From NCBI GenBank assembly GCA_003516865.1, contig DPBR01000095.1, positions 1 to 6,376 on the forward strand: DNA of 6,376 bases. Reading direction: 5' to 3'. Below, in pieces: positions 1 through 5,289 of the stretch. Below the pieces are notes generated by a model. The model was not told where the DNA came from, made no database searches, and worked only from the letters and a program-made list of their open reading frames with translations. The number at the start of each line of letters is the position of its first letter. The first letter of the stretch is position 1. The stretch comes from Oscillospiraceae bacterium. GTDB taxonomy: Bacteria > Bacillota > Clostridia > Oscillospirales > Ruminococcaceae. Made by a program: the position numbers and the translations under genes.

Positions 1-114
1 GGCCCATCTGATCTGCCGGGATCTGGTCTGCCGCTACATTCTGAACCTCGATCGATGCACCGATCGAGGTTCAGAATGTAGCGGCAGACCAGATCCCGGC
101 AGATCAGATGGGCC
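1..114. repeat. 54-bp perfect inverted repeat at window edge (probable fold-back artefact)
   Basis: Bases 1-54 are the exact reverse complement of 61-114, with only six bases (55-60) between them; the inner TGCA is itself self-complementary, so only the pair 55/60 breaks symmetry over 114 bases. The right arm is in-frame pgk coding sequence ending in a normal Pgk motif (ADQMGLDIG). The left arm has no coding sense of its own on the + strand and merely repeats pgk backwards; the pgk frame meets a TGA at 42-44. Position at the very edge, perfect identity and a turning point inside a conserved gene point to template switching or an assembly fold-back, not to a biological repeat. The symmetry is certain; the artefact explanation is inference. 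Confidence 0.95.
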
Positions 115-419
115 TGGATATCGGCACTGAGACCGCAAAACTGTATGCAGAGGCTGTTAAGAGTGCCAAAACGGTTGTATGGAACGGACCGATGGGCGTA
201 TTCGAGAACCCGACTCTGGCGGCAGGTACCATTGCGGTAGCAAAAGCACTGGCAGAGACCGACGCAACCACCATCATCGGCGGTGGTGATTCCGCAGCAG
301 CAGTAAACCAGCTCGGCTTCGCTGATAAGATGAGTCACATTTCCACCGGAGGCGGCGCATCCCTGGAGTTCTTAGAGGGTAAATCTCTTCCGGGCGTAGC
401 AGCAGCAGATGATAAATAA
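54..419 (+). CDS. pgk: Phosphoglycerate kinase, C-terminal fragment (5' truncated)
   Basis: Phosphoglycerate kinase transfers the acyl phosphate of 1,3-bisphosphoglycerate to ADP, giving 3-phosphoglycerate and ATP in cytosolic glycolysis. About 121 residues remain of a family length near 395-400, all from the C-terminal nucleotide-binding domain. Visible motifs are MGLDIG (108-125), WNGPMGVFE (180-206), the glycine-rich GGGDSAAAV (279-305) and STGGGASLEFLEG (342-380), followed by a normal Pgk ending and TAA at 417-419. An ATG at 108 is internal, because matching Pgk sequence continues upstream of it to about 54-63, where the fold-back palindrome begins; the true start lies outside the window. 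tpiA follows after 101 nt, as in clostridial gap-pgk-tpiA-gpmI clusters. Codon use (GCA, GTA and CTG preferred) differs clearly from the genes downstream. Product certain; the exact left limit of genuine sequence is uncertain by several bases. Confidence 0.95.
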   Translation, partial: DAPIEVQNVAADQIPADQMGLDIGTETAKLYAEAVKSAKTVVWNGPMGVFENPTLAAGTIAVAKALAETDATTIIGGGDSAAAVNQLGFADKMSHISTGGGASLEFLEGKSLPGVAAADDK

Positions 420-437
420 GCAATGAATGAATGCAAA

Positions 438-467
438 CCTTAAGTCGCAGCTTCGACCTTAGTAAGG
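438..467 (+). other. Possible hairpin in the pgk-tpiA intergenic region
   Basis: In the 101-nt gap between pgk and tpiA, CCTTA (438-442) can pair with TAAGG (463-467), and inside it GTCG (444-447) with CGAC (454-457) around a six-base loop. The two stems are separated by an asymmetric internal loop. No T-run follows directly, so it is not a standard intrinsic terminator; an mRNA processing or stabilising element between glycolytic cistrons is possible. I see no convincing promoter in the gap. Weak evidence. Confidence 0.3.
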
Positions 468-520
468 GGAAGTTTCCATGACAAATAAGAACCGTTTTTT
501 CAATATTGGAGGAAATGAAG

Positions 521-1285
521 ATGGCAAGAAGAAAGATTATCGCAGGCAACTGGAAGATGAACAAAACCCGTCCCGAGGCAAAGGCGCTTCTTGAAGAACT
601 CAAGCCGATGGTTGCAGACGTAAAGGGCGTTGAAATTGTTGCGTGCGTTCCGTTTACCAACCTTGAAACCGCTCTTGACGCTACAAAGGGCACCAACATC
701 AAAATCGGCGCAGAAAACTGCCATTTCGAGAAGAGCGGCGCGTTTACGGGAGAAATTTCCGCGGATATGCTCGCCGAGATGGGCGTTGAATACGTTGTTC
801 TCGGTCACTCCGAGCGCAGACAGTATTTCGCTGAAACCGACGAAACCGTGAATAAGCGCACAAAGGCTGCTCTCGCAGCGGGTCTGAAGCCTATCGTTTG
901 CGTTGGCGAGCTGCTTTGGGAGCGCGAGTGCAATATCACCGAGGAGGTTATCGCGCGTCAGATTAAGCTTGATTTCTTCGGCATTTCCGCTGAGGACGTT
1001 AAGAAGTGCATTATCGCTTACGAGCCTGTTTGGGCTATCGGCACGGGCAAAACCGCTACCGCTGAGCAGGCTGAGGAAGTTTGCGCGTTTATCCGTGCAA
1101 CTCTCGCAAAGCTCTATGGCGCCGATATCGCAGACGCTGTTACCATTCAGTACGGCGGCTCTATGAACGCAAAGAACGCCGAGGAGCTTGTAAAGAAGCC
1201 CAACGTCGACGGCGGACTTATCGGCGGCGCTTCGCTTAAGGCTGCTGATTTCACCGTAATCATCAAGGCTGCCGAGGCAAACTGA
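521..1285 (+). CDS. tpiA: Triose-phosphate isomerase
   Basis: Interconverts dihydroxyacetone phosphate and glyceraldehyde 3-phosphate in cytosolic glycolysis and gluconeogenesis. The 254-residue product is full family length, a single TIM barrel acting normally as a dimer. Catalytic features are all present: N10 and K12 in GNWKMN, H96 in GHSERR, and E168 in AYEPVWAIGTGK, which also holds the mobile phosphate-gripping loop. The phosphate-binding YGGSMNAKN and GGLIGGASL segments follow near the C-terminus. ATG 521 is chosen because GGAGGA (508-513) sits 7 nt upstream and MARRKIIAGNWKMN starts as the family does; ATG 515 and TTG 506 crowd or overlap that ribosome site. It lies 101 nt after pgk and 27 nt before gpmI, so co-transcription with gpmI is likely. 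Codon use is rich in CTT/CTC and GTT, like the genes downstream and unlike pgk. Confidence 0.98.
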   Translation: MARRKIIAGNWKMNKTRPEAKALLEELKPMVADVKGVEIVACVPFTNLETALDATKGTNIKIGAENCHFEKSGAFTGEISADMLAEMGVEYVVLGHSERRQYFAETDETVNKRTKAALAAGLKPIVCVGELLWERECNITEEVIARQIKLDFFGISAEDVKKCIIAYEPVWAIGTGKTATAEQAEEVCAFIRATLAKLYGADIADAVTIQYGGSMNAKNAEELVKKPNVDGGLIGGASLKAADFTVIIKAAEAN

Positions 1286-1312
1286 TTTTATTTGAAAGGA
1301 ATTTGAAATAAT

Positions 1313-2881
1313 ATGGCTAAACCCGTTTTGTTAGTAGTAATGGACGGCGTTGGTTTCTCGAAAACGGGACTCGGCGACGCTGTTTCCGAAGCGAATACCC
1401 CCACGCTTGACTGGCTTCTCGCAAACTGCCCGCATACCCGCCTCAAGGCGCACGGCGACGCGGTTGGACTGCCTTCGGACGAAGATATGGGCAACTCCGA
1501 GGTCGGTCATAACGCGCTCGGCTGCGGTCAGATTTACTCTCAGGGCGCAAAGCTCGTTAACGAAAGCATCGAGAGCGGAAAAATGTACGAGTCTGCGGCT
1601 TGGAAAGAGCTTGTCAACAACTGCGTTTCCAAGAACAGCACGATGCACTTTATCGGCTTGCTTTCAGACGGCAACGTTCACTCGAATATTTCACACCTGT
1701 TTAGTATGCTCAGAAGAGCGAAGGCTGACGGCGTTAAGAAGGCGAGAGTTCACGTTCTGCTTGACGGACGCGACGTTCCCGCAACTTCCGCTCCTATTTA
1801 TATAGAGCAGCTTGAAAAGGTTCTTGCGGAGCTTAACGACGACAATTTCAACGGCAAAATCGCTTCCGGCGGCGGCCGTATGAAGATTACAATGGACCGC
1901 TATCAGGCTGACTGGGCTATGGTTGAGCGCGGCTGGAACACCCACGTTAAGGGCGAGGGCAGACAGTTCGCTTCCGCTCTTGAGGCGGTTGAAACGCTCA
2001 GAAACGAAACCGGCGCTATCGACCAGGATTTGCCCGCTTTCGTTATCGCGGAGAACGGCGAGCCTGTCGGCAAGATTGTCGACGGCGACAGCGTTATCCT
2101 GTTCAACTTCCGCGGCGACCGCGCAATCGAGCTTTCGATGGCGTTCGATAACAATGATTTCACCTACTTCGAGCGCGGCGGAAAGCCCAACGTCTGCTAT
2201 GCGGGTATGCTCGAATATGACGGCGATATGAAGCTTCCGAAGCGCTTCCTTGTTAACCCTCCCGAAATCCACGACACCCTCTCCGAGGTTCTTGTTGCGG
2301 CAGGACTCAATCAGTACGCGGTTTCCGAAACGCAGAAATACGGTCACGTTACCTACTTCTGGAACGGAAACAGAAGCGGAAAGTTCTCCGAGGAGCTTGA
2401 AACGTTCAAGGAAATCCCCTCCGATAACGTAAGCTTCGACCAGCGCCCGTGGATGAAGAGCGCGGACATTGTCGACGACCTCATCGAGGCTATAAAGTCC
2501 AAGAAGTACGATTTCCTGCGCTGCAACTTCCCGAACGGCGATATGGTCGGCCACACGGGTTCTATGCCTGCAACGATTGTCGGCGTTGAGTCGGTAGACC
2601 TCGGCCTTGCGCGCCTGATGAAGGTTTGCGACGAGTACGGCGTGACGCTTCTCGTTACCGCTGACCATGGAAACGCGGACGAAATGCTCGAAAAGAACAA
2701 GAAGGGCGAAATTCAGATCCGCACCGCTCACTCGCTTAACCCCGTTCCATTCATCATCTACGACAAGGACGTAAAGTACACCATCAAGGACGGCAAGTAT
2801 GGTCTTGCGAACGTTGCTCCTACGGTTGTAAAGATGTTCGGTCTGAAAGCGCCCGACTGCTGGCAGGAAAGTATGATTTAA
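1313..2881 (+). CDS. gpmI: 2,3-bisphosphoglycerate-independent phosphoglycerate mutase
   Basis: Converts 3-phosphoglycerate to 2-phosphoglycerate through a phosphoserine enzyme, using two metal ions (typically Mn2+) and no 2,3-bisphosphoglycerate cofactor. The 522-residue product is complete (bacterial members are about 510). The alkaline-phosphatase-like domain is split around the transferase domain. Metal and catalytic residues seen: D11 (MDGVG), nucleophile S62 in MGNSEVGH, D410 and H414 in NGDMVGH, D451 and H452 in TADHGNAD, and H473 in AHSLNPVPF. Substrate-domain motifs LLDGRDVP and FNFRGDRA (R267) are intact. ATG 1313 follows AAAGGA (1295-1300) at 12 nt, a slightly long spacing. After the nucleophile the sequence reads NALGCGQIYSQGAKLV, closer to plant and trypanosomatid enzymes than to the NIGAGR-like segment of Bacillus GpmI; that comparison is from memory. 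It is the last gene before the terminator. Confidence 0.97.
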   Translation: MAKPVLLVVMDGVGFSKTGLGDAVSEANTPTLDWLLANCPHTRLKAHGDAVGLPSDEDMGNSEVGHNALGCGQIYSQGAKLVNESIESGKMYESAAWKELVNNCVSKNSTMHFIGLLSDGNVHSNISHLFSMLRRAKADGVKKARVHVLLDGRDVPATSAPIYIEQLEKVLAELNDDNFNGKIASGGGRMKITMDRYQADWAMVERGWNTHVKGEGRQFASALEAVETLRNETGAIDQDLPAFVIAENGEPVGKIVDGDSVILFNFRGDRAIELSMAFDNNDFTYFERGGKPNVCYAGMLEYDGDMKLPKRFLVNPPEIHDTLSEVLVAAGLNQYAVSETQKYGHVTYFWNGNRSGKFSEELETFKEIPSDNVSFDQRPWMKSADIVDDLIEAIKSKKYDFLRCNFPNGDMVGHTGSMPATIVGVESVDLGLARLMKVCDEYGVTLLVTADHGNADEMLEKNKKGEIQIRTAHSLNPVPFIIYDKDVKYTIKDGKYGLANVAPTVVKMFGLKAPDCWQESMI

Positions 2882-2933
2882 GGCTGCCCTGCTAATTGTG
2901 CGGTGCTGCTTTAAGGCAAATTCCGATAAAAAT

Positions 2934-2962
2934 ACGCTCCCGATTGATTTCGGGAGCGTTTT
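2934..2962. terminator. Strong bidirectional intrinsic terminator between gpmI and the convergent radical SAM gene
   Basis: A 10-bp perfect stem pairs ACGCTCCCGA (2934-2943) with TCGGGAGCGT (2950-2959) around a six-base loop. On the + strand TTTT (2959-2962) and an AT-rich tail follow, ending the glycolytic transcript 53 nt after the gpmI stop. On the - strand the same stem is followed by TATTTTTATC, so it can also stop transcription from the radical SAM gene, which would then carry the 2974-3122 element in its 3' untranslated region. Confidence 0.92.
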
Positions 2963-2973
2963 ATATTAGGGAA

Positions 2974-3122
2974 CCTCTAAAAACCGGTTTGAAAAGGGAA
3001 AATGAGTAGAGTACGCCGAATGCGAGAAAAGCCGACGAAGTAAGGCTGGGTGCCTTACGAGGAGACTTGCCGAAGCAGTCGGCGTGCTATACGCATTTTC
3101 ACTCAAACAAGGTTTTTAGAGG
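2974..3122. repeat. 149-bp structured inverted-repeat element, MITE-like
   Basis: The ends are a perfect 12-bp inverted repeat (2974-2985 with 3111-3122). Pairing continues inward with interruptions: 2987-2992 with 3103-3108, 2998-3004 with 3094-3100, 3006-3008 with 3090-3092, and 3010-3019 with 3079-3088 (one G-T pair), about 38 pairs in all. The enclosed 59 bases hold a 7-bp hairpin, GTAAGGC (3040-3046) with GCCTTAC (3052-3058), and a short hairpin at 3068-3077 that reads TGC-TTCG-GCA on the - strand, a cUUCGg tetraloop. It carries no gene. It lies between the gpmI terminator and the stop codon of the convergent radical SAM gene, a tolerant insertion site. Small size, terminal inverted repeats and lack of coding suggest a MITE or REP-like repeat; a structured RNA is the alternative. 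The structure is seen; multi-copy status and mobility are inference. Confidence 0.7.
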
Positions 3123-3128
3123 CGACCA

Positions 3129-3989
3129 TTATAATAAAGTAAGCTGTTCGGGTTCGTCGATTGTTTTCATAAACGAGAATATTTCGTCTTGATTGCGCTT
3201 TATGCCGTATTTATCGCAAAATTCCGTGAAATACCGCCATAATTTGTCGCTGTTCGGCGAAGGCAAATCGTACCTGTTCCCGTAAACTCGCGAGTATTTT
3301 TCGCGCAGACCCGGAAAATGACGGTCAAGCGCCGCGTAGAAATATTCGCGGTCGCCGCTTCGCAGGGTAAGCCCCATTCCGAACGCAACAATCCCATAAA
3401 CGCCCGCTTCCGCCGCCATTTCAAGCACTTTTGCGAGATTTTCCATGGTATCGTTGATGAACGGAAGAAGCGGAGTAAGCCACACCACGGTTGGTATCCC
3501 GCGCTTTTTCATCTCGCAGAGCGCTTCTGCGCGCCGCTCCGAATTGCACACGTTCGGCTCGATTATCCCGCACAGCGCGTTGTCTGCGGTCGTCAGCGTC
3601 ATCTGTACAACCGCTTTCGCGCTCTTGTTTATACTCTCAAGCAGGTCGATATCGCGCAGCACAAGGTCGGATTTCGTCAGAACAGCCGCCCCGAAGCCGT
3701 GTTTTTCGATGATTTCAAGGCATTTTTGCGTTATTTTCAGCTCTTTTTCAAGCGGGAGATACGGGTCGCTCATCGCGCCCGTTCCGATAACGCAGCGGCT
3801 TCGTTTCGCCCGCAGAGCCGCTTCAAGCAGTTTCGGCGCGTTTTGCTTTACCTCGATGTCCTCAAATTCGTGCCGCATATTGTAGCAGTCGCTCCGCGAG
3901 TCGCAGTAAATGCACCCGTGCAGACAGCCGCGATATACGTTCATTCCGTTTTTGCCGCTTAGAATACCTTTTGCGTTCACAAAATGCAT
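3129..3989 (-). CDS. Radical SAM protein of the SPL (spore photoproduct lyase-like) superfamily, function unassigned
   Basis: The 286-residue product carries the radical SAM [4Fe-4S] motif C22-x3-C26-x2-C29 (CLHGCIYC), just after the YRGC lead-in typical of COG1533/SplB-like proteins. The SPL-like SDPYLPLE motif is at 74-81, and an EPN...ERRAEAL segment plus a WLTPLLPFINDT strand-loop match the partial TIM barrel of the family. It should cleave S-adenosylmethionine to a 5'-deoxyadenosyl radical; the substrate is unknown. I do not call it spore photoproduct lyase itself, because many uncharacterised paralogues share these motifs. ATG at 3989 is preferred: GAGGTG (3995-4000) lies 5 nt upstream. 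A longer in-frame start at 4046 falls inside the promoter spacer and is rejected. It is a single-gene unit, convergent with gpmI and divergent from hrcA, with no partner gene to suggest a substrate. Confidence 0.9.
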   Translation of the reverse strand: MHFVNAKGILSGKNGMNVYRGCLHGCIYCDSRSDCYNMRHEFEDIEVKQNAPKLLEAALRAKRSRCVIGTGAMSDPYLPLEKELKITQKCLEIIEKHGFGAAVLTKSDLVLRDIDLLESINKSAKAVVQMTLTTADNALCGIIEPNVCNSERRAEALCEMKKRGIPTVVWLTPLLPFINDTMENLAKVLEMAAEAGVYGIVAFGMGLTLRSGDREYFYAALDRHFPGLREKYSRVYGNRYDLPSPNSDKLWRYFTEFCDKYGIKRNQDEIFSFMKTIDEPEQLTLL

Positions 3990-4025
3990 ATAATCACCTC
4001 GTTCAGCGCGAATATCGCAATGAAC

Positions 4026-4054
4026 ATTATACCTCGTTTGTCCCATTTTGTCAA
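4026..4054 (-). promoter_or_regulatory. Consensus sigma-A promoter of the radical SAM gene
   Basis: Read on the - strand, TTGACA (4054-4049) and TATAAT (4031-4026) are both exact consensus hexamers with the optimal 17-nt spacer (4032-4048). The start of transcription would be near 4019, giving a leader of about 30 nt before the ATG at 3989. The leader contains the GAGGTG ribosome site and a short GCGA-TAT-TCGC hairpin. Such a strong match suggests constitutive expression. Confidence 0.88.
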
Positions 4055-4107
4055 GGGTTATCCGAATATCTTCTTAAAAAAAGCAAAATATAGTGATATT
4101 GCACAAT

Positions 4108-4126
4108 TAATTATTAAAAATAATTA
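4108..4126. repeat. AT-only perfect inverted repeat in the divergent intergenic region
   Basis: TAATTATT (4108-4115) and AATAATTA (4119-4126) are perfect complements separated by AAA. The site lies about 55 bp upstream of the hrcA promoter -10 and about 55 bp from the divergent -35, in an extremely AT-rich stretch. It could be an operator or an UP-element-like sequence, but symmetry in AT-only DNA arises easily by chance. Confidence 0.3.
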
Positions 4127-4156
4127 CAAGTTTGTTGAATTTTTTTCAAAAAACTC

Positions 4157-4185
4157 TTGACAAATCGAAATAAATGTGATAAATT
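4157..4185 (+). promoter_or_regulatory. Putative sigma-A promoter of the hrcA-grpE-dnaK operon
   Basis: An exact TTGACA -35 (4157-4162) is followed after 17 nt by TAAATT (4180-4185), preceded by TG at 4177-4178 as in extended -10 promoters. This places the transcription start near 4192, within the CIRCE operator, as expected for HrcA repression. A perfect TATAAT at 4185-4190 also exists, but it is 22 nt from TTGACA and has no good -35 of its own, so I treat it as less likely. The exact -10 is therefore open. Confidence 0.75.
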
Positions 4186-4189
4186 ATAA

Positions 4190-4216
4190 TTAGCACTCAA
4201 GGAGAGTGAGTGCTAA
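4190..4216. promoter_or_regulatory. CIRCE operator (HrcA binding site)
   Basis: TTAGCACTC (4190-4198), nine spacer bases and GAGTGCTAA (4208-4216) match the CIRCE consensus at every position of both arms. It overlaps the predicted transcription start and 5' leader of hrcA, so HrcA bound here should block the whole operon and relief on heat shock should induce it. The nine-base spacer contains AAGGAG, itself Shine-Dalgarno-like. Confidence 0.98.
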
Positions 4217-4239
4217 ATGATTGAAAGGTGGGAAAACAG

Positions 4240-5289
4240 GTGGATACGCGTGGAATGAAAATTCTGACGGCGATTATCGACGAGTATATCAGAACCGGCG
4301 AGCCCGTCGGGTCGAAAGCTCTTGCCGAAGCGTATGATATCAAGGTTTCTTCCGCTACAATCAGAAATACAATGGCGGCTCTCGAACAGGAGGGCTATCT
4401 CGACCACCCGCATACATCGGCGGGACGCGTGCCGACGTTCAAGGGATTTCGGTATTATATCGACAATCTAATGAATCCGGAGCCTGTCGCCGAGGAGAAT
4501 ATTTCGAGGATTGACGAGATGCTCGACAAGGGCGGGCTTACGGACGACGCGATTGTCGAGAGCGCTTCGACGGCGCTTGCCGAGATTACAAAATGCGCGG
4601 CAATCTCCACAAATCACGCTTCAAAGTTTTCCGTGATTACAAAGGTTGACGTTATCCCGACGGGACGGCGAATGTACGTTCTTTTGCTGATAACCTCGAA
4701 TGGCGCAATCAAAAACAAGGTCTGCCGAATGGAATTTGATTTTACGGACGAGCAGATGAAGAGCTTCACGGATTTTTTGAATGAAAATCTGCGCGGAGTG
4801 AACCTTGAAAATATGTCCGAGGAATACGTAGAAAAGCTGGTTTCGGCGATGGGAAGCTATATGCTCTCGCTTACGCCGCTTCTTCACGCGGTTTACGAGC
4901 TTTCCGAGGAAATGATGCGCGACAGCGTTGAGGTCAAGGGCGAGGCAAATCTTCTCGCGTGCGGCGATATTCCCGCGCAGGACGTTATGCGGTTTCTGGA
5001 GCAGAAAAATCTGTTTCCCGAAATGCTTGACGGAGCGCTTTCGGGTATATCGGTGAAGTTCGGCGAGGAGGACGGGACAATGGCGATTTCCAACTCCACG
5101 GTCGTCAGCGCAAGCTACTTCAAGGACGGAAAACCCGCAGGAACCCTTGGTATAATCGGTCCTATGCGGCTTGATTACAGAAAGGTTATCCCGTATATCG
5201 AATATCTCAGCGAAAAAGTCACGCGTATGCTTTCCGATGAGGAGCGTTTGCAGATAGAAAGTGAGGAGTCTGACAAAAATGACGAATGA
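4240..5289 (+). CDS. hrcA: Heat-inducible transcription repressor HrcA
   Basis: HrcA is a dimeric repressor that binds CIRCE and controls class I heat-shock genes; in the family its activity is maintained by GroE. The 349-residue product is full length. An N-terminal winged helix-turn-helix spans about residues 5-70, with recognition helix SSATIRNTMAALEQEGYL (37-54) and the hallmark GRVPT (62-66) followed by GFRYYID. A GAF-like core follows, and the C-terminal IIGPMRLDYRKVIPYIEYL motif is typical of HrcA. GTG 4240 is chosen because AAGGTGGG (4225-4232) lies 7 nt upstream and the resulting N-terminus matches homologues. The in-frame GTG at 4228 sits inside that ribosome site; ATG 4255 would cut into the first helix. 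The perfect CIRCE just upstream implies autoregulation. Its 3' end overlaps grpE by 11 nt, implying translational coupling. Confidence 0.96.
   Translation: MDTRGMKILTAIIDEYIRTGEPVGSKALAEAYDIKVSSATIRNTMAALEQEGYLDHPHTSAGRVPTFKGFRYYIDNLMNPEPVAEENISRIDEMLDKGGLTDDAIVESASTALAEITKCAAISTNHASKFSVITKVDVIPTGRRMYVLLLITSNGAIKNKVCRMEFDFTDEQMKSFTDFLNENLRGVNLENMSEEYVEKLVSAMGSYMLSLTPLLHAVYELSEEMMRDSVEVKGEANLLACGDIPAQDVMRFLEQKNLFPEMLDGALSGISVKFGEEDGTMAISNSTVVSASYFKDGKPAGTLGIIGPMRLDYRKVIPYIEYLSEKVTRMLSDEERLQIESEESDKNDE

Noticed and set aside
1..114. Reading the long palindrome as a mobile element end, replication origin or cruciform regulatory site
   Set aside because: One arm is conserved pgk coding sequence and the other its exact copy at the very edge of the sequence, which fits a technical fold-back far better.
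478..594. A 38-codon frame starting at ATG 478 after AAGGGG and overlapping the tpiA start
   Set aside because: Most of it is out-of-frame tpiA sequence, and tpiA has a better ribosome site of its own; likely spurious.
1691..2731. A 346-codon open frame antisense to gpmI
   Set aside because: It lies wholly opposite a complete, motif-verified gpmI, has no recognisable motif or ribosome site, and long antisense frames are expected from the codon bias of this gene.
3002..3043. Short ATG-initiated frame (MSRVRRMREKPTK) inside the structured element, with a mirror-image short frame from the other end
   Set aside because: Because the element is an inverted repeat, both ends naturally contain an ATG in similar context. 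Thirteen codons with no family resemblance do not support a gene.
3318..3962. A 214-codon + strand frame opposite the radical SAM gene
   Set aside because: The - strand protein has the cluster cysteines, ribosome site and promoter; the + strand frame has none of these.
3990..4046. N-terminal extension of the radical SAM protein to an ATG at 4046
   Set aside because: That ATG lies between the -35 and -10 of a consensus promoter, upstream of the likely transcript start, and the ATG at 3989 has a strong ribosome site.
4185..4190. Perfect TATAAT taken as the hrcA -10
   Set aside because: It is 22 nt from the TTGACA and lacks a good -35 of its own; TAAATT at 4180-4185 with TG upstream and 17-nt spacing fits better, though this is not certain.
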